From Epiperipatus broadwayi (taxonomy: Eukaryota; Onychophora; Udeonychophora; Euonychophora; Peripatidae), in NCBI GenBank assembly GCA_028023455.1, contig JAQFVV010000030.1, positions 6,776,501 to 6,840,500 of the forward strand: a stretch of 64,000 nucleotides of DNA, written 5' to 3'. Made by a program: the position numbers and the translations under genes. The notes under the pieces were generated by a model that saw only the letters and a program-made list of their open reading frames with translations, was not told the DNA's origin and ran no database searches. Positions 10,283 to 21,900 of this stretch are shown here, piece by piece. How positions within the stretch are numbered: position 1 is the stretch's first letter; each line of letters starts with the position of its first letter.

Positions 10283-10640
10283 TTATTGGGGATTTGAATC
10301 CAGACTTTCAAGCTTTCTTTTGTCATCTATTCTATCTTTATACAACTGTTACCATGACTACATACATACAAAAAAGATAAATGATCATTAATAACGTATT
10401 TTGTGCTAAACCAGCACTCATCAGTTAGTCCAGATAATCATCTCCCACACACATATATAATCAGTATTCAATTCATATTAAGATAGCAAATTTTCAAACT
10501 TTAATGGACAGGCTTCATTTATCTTTGCTCTTCAACTCTTCAGCTGTCCATAACATTGAAAATCTGATTATGGCATGTCCAAAGCCATTGTTTGCTAATT
10601 TTGTTGTCATACCCATGTTGACCATAAATCATTCTGAGCA
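10283..10640 (-). mobile_element. F1 retrozyme-like element fragment
   Basis: On the - strand this matches the F1 unit at 22351-22990: AACATGGGTATGACAA, ATGGACAGCTGAAGAG, the CATTAAAGTTTGAA segment, the hammerhead, then a diverged version of the GAAAGTCTG-containing tail. It has no coding capacity, and its ends are not sharply defined. Confidence 0.65.
10377..10446 (-). ncRNA. F1 hammerhead ribozyme, copy A
   Basis: CTGATGA is the complement of 10418-10424. Stem II (10403-10417) is a perfect 5-bp helix, GTGCT with AGCAC around a GGTTT loop, including the canonical G-C closing pair missing from copies B and C. The next element reads AAAA where GAAA is required, a change expected from CpG decay of an ancestral CACGAAA. 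It is probably inactive. Confidence 0.65.
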
Positions 10641-11589
10641 CTTCTTAAATCAATTTTGTTAGTATTCATTTTTCTTTTAACTTCACAAAAGCTGACAATG
10701 TCCCATATTCATTGTTGGTTGAAAATGATCCGAAGTTGTAAGTACATCATTAAATAGTAACATGGATATGCAATTAGGATTTTTATATCTTCTTCTTTTG
10801 GCCACCAATTGCTTGCTGCCATTGTTACTGACTTTACAAGCTTCTAGGAATAAGGACCATCATTTAATTGTAAATTGTTATGATTGTAAATAATTATATT
10901 AAAAAAACCTTATTCGCACACGCATTCATCATGTCTTCAAGAAATCTCAATTGATATTTCACTTAAGAACTATCAGGCAATTGAGAAAAAGACCATAATG
11001 TATCTTGATATTAAATTCAGAGGTAAAAGCTAGTCATTTTCATGCTAGCTGATGAATGTTCATATTCAAATCATCCCTGTTTATTTATTATATAAACAAT
11101 CACTTAATAATAAACAAATTTGATGACAAAAATGTATAGAGAGAACATTAGGAATTTGCTTTCTTTCTTTAAGGCCTCAAAGAGGAATCAAAGGATCTCC
11201 TTACAATTAATAGCAAACTCCTTTCTGCAGTTGACCTTTCCACAATTGAAACTAAGTTATGTTGTTTCAATATTTTATATATATGCAAGGAAATATATAT
11301 GTCTTGCATTTTTCTCATAATTTATGTTAATATTTTAATCACTTTTTTCAGCATATGTATTGAATTAAATAATATGAAGATGATAAAATATTTAATATTT
11401 CTGTTTTGGCAATACTTTTAGAATAATATTCTCTATTAATAATATTTTGAGATAGCCATATTTTATAAATATTTTGGTTCACTGATGATAAACTACATAT
11501 TTTGTCCAATTAAAAAAAATATTGATAACAATTCAGTAATGTATGCATTCATATGTAATTATTAATTGGACTATTTTCATTATTTTGAA
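10641..11589. other. No gene
   Basis: AT-rich with scattered short direct repeats. No exon or element is supported. Confidence 0.4.
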
Positions 11590-11678
11590 TTGATTATTAA
11601 ATGTTTTTAGAAAAATTCAAATCTTACTTAAACTTTTTATATACATTTAATTCCTAGTAAAAGTACATAGGTTAGAAT
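11590..11678 (-). mobile_element. SINE-A, 3' part, left of the LTR element
   Basis: Matches the SINE-A tail (compare 37120-37170): TTTAGAAAAATTCAA, AAACTTTT and ACATAGGTTAG. It continues at 16318 on the other side of the LTR retrotransposon, so the LTR element landed inside this SINE. Confidence 0.65.
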
Positions 11679-13382
11679 TGTGCCACTACTTTTTATATCT
11701 GAATGATGGTATGTTGAGAATTAAAAATTTAAAAAAAATCTGAAATCATTATCATATGAGGGCACTACTAGGAAAAGAACCTAGAACTTGCAAAATTAGA
11801 AAAATTCCATATTTGCAGTCGATAATTTATATACGTATGACAGATTAACCCAAATTTTTCTCAACAAATCCATTTTAACATGGATGGATTTAATACAATA
11901 AGAGGTTTTATTGTTTAAAGAACAAACGCAAAAAAACAAAAACACTTTCATAACCTTTAACCAATGATACGCTTTATTATAGTTTAATTTTTCTTTATTT
12001 TGTTTATTCAGGACCATTAACAAAACAAATCTCTAATAACCCCTCTATACCTTCCTGCTTTTTCTTGACTCTTTACATAACTAACGTAATCTTTCTTTTT
12101 CTTCGTTTCTCTCTCTTTTTTTTTAATTAAAGAAAAAAAAAACAAACAAAGGCGAAGAGCAATATATATTTCATTCTCGAAGGAACATGCACTTTTACTT
12201 AAATAAGCATCCAAACCGATCCAAAGCTTGACCGGTATTAGGACTAAGCGGCTTACTATTAGGAGTAAGTTATAACACAAGATCCCTATCCTCTCTTTCA
12301 ATATTTTCTCAACCCTTAATACTTTTCATTTGCTTTCTAAATCATTTTTAATTCTGTTCTGATAACATTCTTGTGGATTCATTTATTGGATTATTAGCTT
12401 TTCTTAACCTCACCCAATAGCCCTGAAAATTTAGTCAAAATTTAGATAAACCATTCATAAAGAAAAATTAAAACATAATTTACGTATTTTAACTAAACAA
12501 ATTAATTAATATAGATATTAACATTATTAATATTAAAATAAAATCCCCTTCTATTCTCATAACTCATAGTTCGTTAATGGTTAAATGCAATCCTAAACGA
12601 ATGTTTAAAGTTCGATAATGTCTCTAGTTCAATCAATAAACATAACGTTTCCATTACCCTGATCGATCAGTGTATGTCCATAAGCGTTTCTTCGTACCTC
12701 ATGGGAGTTGAGTCTCAGCAACTAATTTTGTTCCACGGCTAGCTCCACTTTCTCCTATGTGGTTTGATGTTCCTTGAGATGGTTTCACAGTTCGATGAAG
12801 ATCTAGGAATAGATCAGTGCCCTGGCTGGGGCCGGATTCTATTTTTGTTTTAGCTTTCGATCATTTTTATTTCACTTTTTTTCTTAATAGTTTTTTCTTT
12901 TTTTTTATTAAAAGCTAATAATAATCTCAGAATAGGTTTTTCTCTCTATTTATAGTCCCTTTTTCTTTGTCCTTTTCTTCGATCACGTTCCTGGACAGCG
13001 ATTGCATTCCTTTCATTTTTTTGTTTTTAACACCTTGCTAACCAGAAGTCATGACAATAGAATCAATTACAATTCTTTTTCTCTCTCCCTTCACTTCAGA
13101 TTAGAAAATTAAAATAATTAATTACGAAATTGTTTCCAAAAACGTTTAAATTTTTTTTTCTATCACTTTCGTTTAATCTCTCAATCCAATTAAAAAAAAA
13201 AACTAATCTACCATTTTTATTTTTTTTAAAAATCCCAATAAAAAATTAATAAATAATACCAAAAAAAACTTTCTATACACACAGCTTTTATTTCCTATTT
13301 TCTACCTAATGAATATGTGTATATACATATATTTACATACACACAGAGAATATAATATGAGCCGATGGAAATTATCGGCTCA
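11679..13382 (-). repeat. 3' LTR (1704 bp)
   Basis: Pairs with 14650-16317 over its whole length with scattered substitutions. It carries an insert of about 50 bp near 12800-12850 that the other LTR lacks. A TTTTATTG at about 11905 gives an AATAAA-type polyadenylation signal on the - strand. Confidence 0.85.
12946..12955 (-). promoter_or_regulatory. TATA box in the 3' LTR
   Basis: CTATAAATAG on the - strand, followed by GAGAGAAAAACC. It is kept in the same position in the other LTR. Confidence 0.5.
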
Positions 13383-14470
13383 TTGCATTCCTTCTCGATT
13401 AAAAAAACTAAAAAAAAAAACTTTAATTACTTTGTGATGGTTGCCTGTAAATTCTCTTTTACAGTTTCCTTTTCCCATGGATTCATTACTATTTTCCCAC
13501 CTAATCATAGAGTCTTCCCCTTCTTCTGTATCATTACACAGCATATCAACTACCATTTCTATGGCCTCCTTGATCGCTAGACAACAATTTTCTGCCAGTT
13601 TCCGCTGTATTCCTGAAGGGAGGTTGTACCTTATAGTTCTTACTATTTGAAATTGTTCCATTGGATAGGCTTCCAATGCTCTTAATTTTGCAGCTTGATA
13701 CTGGAAGAACTGACTGTACATTCCATCTTTATCAGGTTTATATTTCTCTTGTGATATTTTCATGTGGATTGCCTCTCATTTTTCCACAGGCCAGAACCCC
13801 CGTAAAATCATGTCTTGATATTTGGAGAAAGTTTTGGGTCTGTAATTTACAGCCTTCCATCATTCCCGCATGGGACCACTTAAATAGCTTGTCGCTATGA
13901 TAATTTTTTGTTTCCTCTGACCTATGAAAGTGAAAAAAATATTGGAAACTATTCAAATAATCAAATGGGCTTTCTTCCCTGTCACCTGTAAACCCCTTTA
14001 AATGAATAAACTTGGCTAAAACCATTTTACCGAGGCTATTTTTCTCGGGTTCATTCAGTTTCCTTTCCATTTTACTTTCCTCCATATCTATCATTGTCCA
14101 CTTCTTTCATGTATTTATTTTTATTTGCTCTAAGAGTTGTTCTTCCCCTTACTTTTTTTTCTCACTATTCTTATCGACTTCAATGTCTAATTTACTTAAA
14201 TCCCCTTTGCCACCTACATCCAATCTGTTTTCTTTATTCTTTTTAAAATCATTTATCTCTTTTCTCATGTCTTTGATGATTTTTTTAATCTCTTTTATGT
14301 CTTTCCTGTCTTCTTCCATCATACCTTTAATCTCTTTTATTTCTTTTCTGGTCTTCCAAAACTTCTTTTTAGGTCATTGATAGCTCCCAGTATCTCTTCC
14401 AACTGACACTGCTCGGGTTTCTTGAATGCCACCACCGGGCTTTCCGCTGCACTTTTGTCCTTGCTCATTT
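13383..14470 (-). pseudogene. gag: Retrotransposon Gag, frameshifted
   Basis: The probable start is the Met at about 14468 (MSKDKSAAESPVVAF...); an upstream in-frame Met at 14522 is possible. The N-terminal part (about 14100-14470) is rich in K, E, D, I and M and looks like a coiled coil. A middle section follows (13738-14094; FKWSHAGMMEGCKL). The C-terminal section (13383-13763) contains SQFFQYQAAKLRALEAYP and a NLPSGIQRKLAEN block. That order (Y/F..F..L, then P.EQ...I..NLP..I...L, then EAI) resembles the capsid region of Gypsy-type Gag proteins. The three pieces are in different frames, so the gene is broken. No zinc-knuckle CCHC motif is seen. The stop lies at the LTR edge. Confidence 0.7.
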
Positions 14471-14649
14471 TTATTTTGTCTTCTTTTATTCTACTCTTAA
14501 TTCTAAATCCTCCCCCAATCAAAACAAACTCTCTGATTTCATCTAAAACCCACCTATCTTACAACTCTTATCTCCAGCTGTTTGTTTTTTCTCACAAGCC
14601 CCAACATATTGAGTTTGCCATTTTCTACCTTTCTTCCATGTGGCCACTC

Positions 14650-16317
14650 TGTGCCACTACTTTTTATATCTGAATGATCGTATGTTGAGAATTAAAAATT
14701 TAAAAAAATTGGAATCACTATCATACAAGGGCGCCACTAGGAAAAGAACCTAGAACCCCAAAATTAGAAAAATCCCATATATGTATGACAGATTAACCCA
14801 AATTTCTCTCAACAATCCCATTTTAACATGGATGGATTTAATACAATAAGAGGTTTTATTGTTTAACGAACAAACACACACACAAAAAAAAGACAAATAC
14901 ACTTTCATAACCTGTAACTAATGATATGCTTTATTATAGTTTCATTTTTCTTTATTTTGTTTATTCAGGACCAACAACAAAACAAATCTCTAATAACCCC
15001 TCTATACCTTCCTGCTTTTTCTTGACTTTTTACATAACTAACATAATCTTTCTCTTTCTTCTTTTCTTTCTCTCTTTTTTTAATTAAAGAAAAAAAAAGA
15101 AAAAAAAACAAACAAAGGCGAAGAGGAATATATATTTCATTCTCAAAGAAGCATGCGCTTTTACTTAAATAAGCGTCCAAACCGATCCAAAGCTTGACCG
15201 GTATTAGGACTAAGCGGCTCACTATTAGGAATAAGTTATAACACAAGACCCCTACCCTCTTCCAATATTTTCTCAACCCTTAATACTTTTCATTTGCTTT
15301 CTAAAATCATTTTTAATTCTATTCTGATAACATTCTCGTGGATTCATTTATTGGATTATTAGCTTTTCTTAACCTCGCCCAGTAGCTCTGAAAATTTAGT
15401 CAAAATTTAGCTAAACCATTCATAAAGAAAAATTAAAATATACAGATAATTTATATATTTTAACTAAACAAATTAATTAATGTAGATATTAACATTATTA
15501 ATATTAAATTAAAATCTCTTTCTATTGTCGCAATTCATAGTTCATTAATGATTAAATGCAATCCTAAACGAATGTTTAAAATTCGATAATGTCTATAGTT
15601 CAATCAATAAACATAACGTTTCCATTACCCTGATTGATTAGTGCATGTCCATAAGTGTTTCTTCATACCTCTTGGGAGTTGAGTCTCGGCAACTAATTTT
15701 GTTCCATGGCTAGCTCCGCTTTCTCCTATGTGGTTTGATGTTCCTTGAGATGGTGTCACGATTCGATGAAGATCTCATTTTAGCATTCGATCATTTTTAT
15801 TTCACTTTTTTTCTTAATAGTTTTTTTTTTATTATTAAAACCTAATAATAATCTCACAATAGGTTTTTCTTTCTATTTATAGTCCTTTTTTTCTTTATCC
15901 TTTTTTTCGATCACGTTCCTGGACAGCGATTGCATTCCTTTCATTTTTTTGTTTTTAACACCTTACTAACTAGAAGTCATGACAATAGAATCAATTACAA
16001 TTCTTTTTCTCTTTCCCTTCCCTTCAGATTAGAAAATTAAAATAATTAATTACGAAATTGTTTCCAAAAACGTTTAAATTTTTTTTTCTATCACTTCGAT
16101 TTAATCTCTCAATCCAATTAAAAAAAAAAACTAATCTACCATTTTTCTTTTTGTTTAAAATCCCAATAAAAAACTAATAAATAATACAAAAAAAAAAAAC
16201 TTTCTATACATACACACAGCTTTTATTTCCTATTTTCTATCTAATGAATATGTGTATATACATATATTTACATACACACAGAGAACATAACATGAGCCGA
16301 TCAAAATTATCGGTTTA
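14650..16317 (-). repeat. 5' LTR (1668 bp)
   Basis: Direct repeat of 11679-13382. Being upstream of Gag on the - strand, this is the promoter copy. Confidence 0.85.
15873..15882 (-). promoter_or_regulatory. TATA box in the 5' LTR
   Basis: CTATAAATAG on the - strand, conserved with 12946-12955. Transcription would run toward lower coordinates into gag. Confidence 0.55.
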
Positions 16318-16482
16318 GTATATAACAATGTTTTGAGTGGTATTCTTTTTGTTTTCAGGAGTTGCTTGACTAATTGAAAGCACTAGTATGGGAATCAAAC
16401 CTGGGATTTTTATATTTATGAATGTTAAATTTAAGGTGACACTCTAAGAAACTAGGCTATTCTATCAGGGGCATTACTCAGA
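16318..16482 (-). mobile_element. SINE-A, 5' part with tRNA-like head
   Basis: On the - strand, TAGCCTAGTTTCTTAGAG resembles a tRNA A box and GGTTTGATTCCC a B box, spaced as in tRNA genes. The 3' remainder of this SINE lies at 11590-11678, split off by the LTR element. Confidence 0.7.
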
Positions 16483-17324
16483 AATGAGGATTTTCCTGAT
16501 TTCTTCCCCTTTTTTTAAGATTTAGGTTAATGAATGATTTTAAACATTTCAAATTATCATATCAGAGTAAATTATAGAGTTATTTGCCATTGAAGCTGTT
16601 CACATGATAATGTCAAATAATCCTGTAAGTCAGTCTCATGTGACAGTTCACAATATTTGGAAACCACTCATCTCTTCATTAAAAATAAGTTTAGAAATTA
16701 AAATGATTTTCATATAAAAGTATATAAAATTTTTACAGATTATTTTCTTTGATAGAATTGTCTAGTTTATTAGAGAATCACCTTAAATTCAGCATTCATG
16801 AATCTAAAGATATCATGTTTTATTCTCATGCTAGTATTTTTCTTATTCCTCCTATTTGTTCATTCAGGTTTTTTTTTTTAAAAGATTCTAATAATATCTG
16901 ATGCCAGTTAGATGTAAAAAAGGTAGGGAAATATGATACATGACTCTGAAGGTAGGAAGGGATTTATAGTATCAATAATAGAAAAGGTAGATGAATAATT
17001 CTCTACAACAATTGTTATAGAAAATTAATAGTAATCTTTGCAGTAATTATTTTTTTAGCTTAATTGCATTTAAAGTTTCTTCATGTTAGAAATTACTTAC
17101 TTTTAAGTTCTTTTAAGATGCATTTTGTTGATTAAATAAAGACCAGTGGACTGACTAAGCATTAATGAAATATTATATGACTTTTACAAAGAATCTCATA
17201 CTGGCTTGATTCAGTTGAGCAGTCAAGGTTATATTGATAATTCAGTTATTAAAAGAAATAAATTTTAGATTATCTAATCACATAAACTTTATAGTAAATG
17301 CTAACTTAATGCGAGGCAATAAGA
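16483..17324. other. No gene
   Basis: AT-rich. Short scraps similar to the SINE-A head occur near 16760-16810, too diverged to delimit. Confidence 0.4.
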
Positions 17325-17770
17325 TAGATGATTAGAGTATAATCTTAAATTCAGTATTCATGATTCTAAATTCCCATGCTAGTGCTGTCATGAATTAGGA
17401 CAGAAACATCTGAAAAAGAGAGGAGAATAATACCACTCAAAATCCTATGCTGACCTATGTATTATTAAACCACTAAACATCACATAATCACCATTTCTTA
17501 TGCTAGCTCATAACCATTATTCAAACGGCCAAAACTCTCCATACAGTAGTGCCATTCAGTGCAAGCCTTCTGGCATCCATTGATTACTCTGGCTTGCACT
17601 GAGTGGCACTACTGTATGGAGAGTTTTGCCTGTTTTTCTAGGTATTATTATAATAGTTGAATATATTTGAAAAGTTTAAGTAAAGTTTAATTTTTTCTAA
17701 AACATTTGACATTTAATATTAGATGATATAAATAGTCCAACATATTATTTACAACTAAAATGTTATCATC
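17325..17770 (+). mobile_element. SINE-A copy split by an F2 insertion
   Basis: The first part (17325-17467) has ATTCATGATTCTAAATTCCCATGC-type body sequence and the CTGAAAAAGAGAGGAGAATAA-type segment. The tail resumes at 17642 with TATTTGAAAAGTTTAAGTAAAG and AAATAGTCCAACATATTA. The break is the F2 insertion at 17468-17641, bounded by a 9-bp duplication. Confidence 0.7.
17468..17641. mobile_element. F2 insertion, short hairpin form, 174 bp
   Basis: Flanked by GTATTATTA at 17459-17467 and 17642-17650. The left end is AACCACTAAACATCACATAA and the right end GAGAGTTTTGCCTGTTT. The two halves are inverted copies (GTAGTGCCA with GGCACTAC), turning over at GCAAGCCTTCTGGCATCCAT, so most of the unit including the hammerhead is missing. 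This copy shows that the termini alone define the insertion. Confidence 0.82.
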
Positions 17771-19304
17771 AAAAAATTCCATCAACATAAAGATCAAGAT
17801 CTATGTAATACTAAAGTTGAAGATGGCTAAGATCAGTATTAGAAGTGACATACTTTTCAAGGGCAGATAAATATTTGGATCATAGGTTAGCAATTAGAAG
17901 TATGAAACTGAAGCTTAAAATAATAAATAAAATATTTTTAGAAAACAAAGAGATCTAAAAAATGAAGATAGAAAAATTAAAAATAATGTAAAAATATAAT
18001 ATATGGGCAAAGAAAACAAATTAAATTCTTAGGGTTGAAAATTATAATAAGACTTAGGAGAAAGTTATTATTTAAAAAAAAAAAATTAGGAAAGATTTGG
18101 AAAAGCAAAAACTAAAAAGCAGAGAGGACAATTCAAAACTTAGAGTTAATGAAATCAATCAGAAAGGACAGATGAAATGTTTAAAATACAGAAAAGAATA
18201 CAGCATAATAAACCTTAACAAAAAATAGCTGCCAAAGTGGACAATAAAAATTAACATGATAACCATTTATGTTAAATGAATGTTAAGTAAAAACTAAAAA
18301 TTATAATTTTTACATTATATAAGATGTAAAAAATAAGATCCCATAGAATATGTTCAAATAACATTAAAGAAAATGTGGAATTAATTTGCATTCAATCAGC
18401 TTTCATTCAATCGATAAACAAAGTGGAGATTGTCTATGATTTCTGATAATGATATTAATGAATTACATATATTAATAGACTGGTTATATCTATTATTACT
18501 TAGTTTATCTCAGAAAAGAACATCATTTATCTCAAAAAGGAATATCACATATCAAATTTTAATATATATTTTCACTCATTTTAATTTTCATATATTTTTG
18601 TTATATTAATAATGAATAGTTCTCACTTCAAACAGAATTTTATAAACTTTCATTCTATTCACTTATTTTGGCTTATTTTATAATTCCATTTTACAGTCAC
18701 AAAAGAATACTTATCTAATTGTCTTTAATGAAATATATGCCATTTTATACACTTCGCTGATTCCTAGTGAACTTCTCCAGTTTTGCGTCCTTGAATTTTT
18801 TATATTGCACACACTTTTTTATTTTGGACTGATAATTAAAGTAATTACTTCTTTCTATGCATCAATTTATATTTTACTGACTAATTTGAAAAGGATGTCA
18901 GATAATAATTATCCAACAATAATTTGATTTATTCAGATTTGATAAATCAGAAATAACACACTAGGAACTTTTTTGTTATGATATATATATATATATATAT
19001 TGAGCTGTAATGTAGCTGAAAAGAACACCTGGTAATAATTGATCAACTATGCTTTGATTTATTTATATTTCATAAATCAGAAATAATAATAGAAACCTTT
19101 TAAATATGGTATATTGATTTTGGTTTATATTGAGTTGTGTTGTGACTCTAAAATCAAGGTACCACAATAAATAGTGTTCACAGGATAGCAAACAGTGACA
19201 AACTATTTCAGGTGAGCTCAAATGTTATCACCTAGTCATAATGCTCTGTTGTTCAAGTGCTTACTTACTTTTGAGTAGAAAACTTAACATTTATGCATAT
19301 ATAC
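17771..19304. other. No gene
   Basis: AT-rich and A-rich on the + strand (17800-18300), with a (TA)n microsatellite near 18980. No exon, motif or repeat family is supported. The A-rich part may be a very old retroelement body. Confidence 0.4.
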
Positions 19305-19331
19305 TGTAACGGTATATACTATGCCGTTACA
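19305..19331. repeat. Palindrome, possible LTR terminus
   Basis: TGTAACGG (19305-19312) is the perfect reverse complement of CCGTTACA (19324-19331). Gypsy-type LTRs often begin with such a TGTAAC palindrome, and a TTGGTGTCAA segment near 20385 resembles a primer-binding site. I could not find a second LTR or an internal region, so this remains weak. Confidence 0.3.
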
Positions 19332-20756
19332 TTAATTTAAAATTAGAATAAAAACTTAAGCTTGTAAATAAAAACTAAAAGCTAAAAATTAGAGTTGTTA
19401 AACATATATATATTCGCACAGATGCAAAACTTTAAAAGTTTCTTTTTTAAACAAAAAAAAAAAGTATTTGAATGTACTTTTTTTTATAAAAAAAGATAAA
19501 AGATCTAAATATAAAATATTTTAATAAAAAGTAACGTAAGTAAAAATAGAAACAGGTATTAATTAATTCCTGAAATCTCAAAAGGGAAATGATTGTGTTA
19601 TTAATTATCAAAAAGCAAACTAGCCCTTGGAGATCTTATATAATTAAAAAGTCAAATGAGAGATATAGATAAAAATTAAAGACTGTTTCCCACTCTGAAG
19701 CAGAATGTCCAATAGAAGCAGAAAACCAGCACTCGGACCCTAATGAAAATGATTGATTGTTCAGTGAATCCAGACAATGTGTATAAAAAGAAAAATATTG
19801 AAATTAAGAACAGTTCCAGCTTGATTTCATGAGAAGGGCGATAAGACGCACTTGTTGCCCTCTCTCACTTATTTTGAATGAAAAGACTGTTGAATTATGA
19901 ATGGTACTGTTGCAGACTCGAATAAAATAATACCAGGATTGAACCAGCTAAGCCCACCTTCAGATAGACCAGTCTTCAAATAAAGACTTTGTGGGAATTG
20001 ACACCAGGAATCGGGACTCTTCTCCTGTAAGAGATATAACTGAAAAATTTTTTAAAAAAATAATTAAGAACTTTCAAGATTTGACAAGCTTAAACCTAAA
20101 TCTTTTAAAATGAACTTTAATCTGACTTTTCAAATCAATTATTAATGTTTAATTTTTATACTTTTGAGTTTGCCGACTTAATCATTTCCATAATCATTTT
20201 CATTTTTTTTATTTATTGACTAAATTATTTAAATGCATTAAATTTAAGTTGGGTATAGATGGTTGCATAGATTCGTTAATGTTTAATTATGTTTTTATTT
20301 TCATATTTGATTAAAATATATAGATATTCAGTAAATATGATATCTCACGTTGAATATCTAAAAATGTATGTAATCGAGGGTCTTTTTAGTTATTGGTGTC
20401 AATGCGGCATCTTATGATGAATGCCATTGGATTGCTTGTAAATTTCCCTCTGCAATTACATCAATGACTATATTTTGATCGTTTATGTTTATTTTGAAAT
20501 GTTTTTAACTGAGTAATCTATGTAACCCATCTATACTCAACATTCTAAAATAAAATTTTATTAAAATGTCCATCTGTGTGAATAGTTTAAAATAATAATT
20601 TAAATTTAAAAATTAATATTAAAATCTAAAGAAATTTTATTCCTCATTTTATTTATATGTGCATTAATAAATGTTTTGTGTGTTAATTACTGGTAGTGGT
20701 TTATTTTATTTTTGTTAATATTGAAAAGATATTTTAACAATTTATATTTTGTAAAT
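19332..20756. other. No gene; possible old retroelement debris
   Basis: A moderately GC-richer patch at 19680-20030 carries AATAAA-like signals and GGAATTGACACCAGGAATC, but no frame or boundary is clear. Confidence 0.3.
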
Positions 20757-20935
20757 CTCTGCGTCTCACTGAGCTAGTGACTTGGGCTGACGGTCGGAAT
20801 AAAAATATATATAAAAATTGTATCTTAACAGTGCGTATCTGCCTATTCTATAAATTTCCAGGTTTAAATCACCTGGCGGTGCCTGTAGTGAAGATACGGT
20901 AAGACTGCTAACTTCCACTTCTTCTCCGAACGTTA
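20757..20935. repeat. GC-richer scrap, possibly SINE-derived
   Basis: Two GC-rich pieces (about 20760-20800 and 20865-20930) flank an AT-rich centre. CACTGAGCTAGTGA on the + strand reads as a TAGCTCAGTG A-box-like sequence on the -. A SINE origin is plausible but not proven. Confidence 0.3.
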
Positions 20936-20970
20936 TAATACATAAGTATTATATTTGACATCACATCTTT

Positions 20971-21022
20971 ATTTTCATATGTCAAATGCATTGACCTAAC
21001 CACTAGGCCACCAACGCTTGAC
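20971..21022 (-). mobile_element. tRNA 5'-half-like retroinsertion, 52 bp
   Basis: Flanked by a perfect 14-bp duplication, GACATCACATCTTT (20957-20970 and 21023-21036). On the - strand the insert begins GTCAAGCGTTGGTGGCCTAG and continues GTGGTTAGGTCAATGCATTT, which looks like the 5' half of a Ser/Leu-type tRNA or of the SINE-B head. It stops before any B box. The opening CAAGC.TTGGTGG is shared with SINE-B at 32405. Confidence 0.7.
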
Positions 21023-21137
21023 GACATCACATCTTTGAGATTAGCATTTACATAAAAATCAAAATTTTAATTCTTTTTTTTTTTTTGCAATAAAAATTTG
21101 AAAGGAAATTGGTTTAATATTACTTTTTATTATTATA

Positions 21138-21358
21138 CAAGAGAGTGCAAAAGTAGGTATAACAGTTGTAAAAGTTGTACTGAGTTCTTTATTATTTTTT
21201 ATGCATTTTATATTATTATTGTTATGCCACAATTATGGCTACAGCATGATAATGAAGACTTCTATTTGCAGCAAGATGGAACTCCTTCCCACTATGCTGT
21301 AACAGTGTGTGTTTTTTTGACAAAGATTTACTATATACTTACTTTTGCACCCCTTAGT
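21138..21358 (+). mobile_element. Mariner-like deletion derivative with a transposase relic
   Basis: Bounded by TA dinucleotides (21136-21137 and 21359-21360). Inverted ends share GTGCAAAAGTA(G/A)GTATA at 21145-21161 and 21334-21350. Inside, the + frame reads DFYLQQDGTPSHYAVTV, the signature around the second catalytic aspartate of Tc1/mariner DDE transposases (QQDGAPxH). Only about 30 residues remain; the first aspartate, the third acidic residue and the DNA-binding domain are absent. It is a non-autonomous remnant that still carries a piece of its parent gene, unlike a typical MITE. Confidence 0.72.
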
Positions 21359-21634
21359 TAAATATAATGTGTATTAATCATAAATGTATTTACTTTAAAT
21401 AAAATTACTAGCAATAAAAATAATTATTTTTTGTAAATATTTTTGCTCTTATCACTAATTAAAAACATGCTTCAAACAGATATCAATTAAGAATCTAACC
21501 TTATTTGTAATTATCTGTAAGATATACACACCAATATATAGTTTTAAATATTAACAATTATCATAAAATAGTTTGGATCAATATTGCAAAAAATTGTATT
21601 GTAGGAATTTAATATGCAATATATATATTAATGA

Positions 21635-21900
21635 TGGTCTAATTGGTTCGAGCATCGTGTTAAACTTGATATCCATGAATCTAAAGGTAACTGGTTCAAT
21701 TCCTGTGCTAGTTGTCACTGGTCAGACCAGGAATATCTGAAGGCAAGAGAAAAATAATAGTATTGAAAATATTCAATTCTATGCTAATTAATCTATGAAT
21801 TAAATTTATTTGGAGAAGTATAAATAAAGATTGAATTTTTTAAAAAAAATTTAAATGATATCATTGTAAACCTTTAGGCAATCATTAAGTACTCGGTATG
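21635..21900 (+). mobile_element. SINE-A copy
   Basis: The tRNA-like head shows GGTCTAATTGGTTCGAGC (A box) and GGTTCAATTCCTGTGC (B box). The body follows (GTCACTGGTCAGACCAGGAA, ATCTGAAGG, GAGAAAAATAATAGTA), then the tail TTTGGAGAAGTATAAATAAAG. This is the clearest promoter region among the SINE-A copies. The 3' boundary is approximate. Confidence 0.75.

Larger units (their letters stand above)
11679..16317 (-). mobile_element. Gag-only LTR retrotransposon, about 4.6 kb
   Basis: Two long direct repeats (11679-13382 and 14650-16317) bracket a 1267-bp internal region. Each repeat begins TGTGCCACTAC on the + strand. The left one ends CGGCTCA, so the 5'-TG...CA-3' rule holds; the right one ends CGGTTTA through apparent C-to-T changes. 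The internal region reads on the - strand and encodes only a Gag-like protein; there is no protease, reverse transcriptase or integrase. A polypurine segment (GAGAAGGAATGCAA on the - strand) abuts the left repeat, as expected for the 3' LTR. It is inserted in a SINE-A copy; AGAAT and AGTAT may be a mutated 5-bp target duplication. It must have been mobilised in trans. Confidence 0.85.

Noticed and set aside
10090-10380. 96-codon open frame
   Set aside because: Low-complexity hydrophobic composition, no homology, and it overlaps an F1 element.
13365-14673. Plus-strand open frames between the LTRs
   Set aside because: They are the complement of the - strand Gag region and have a biased F/S/L composition typical of antisense shadows.
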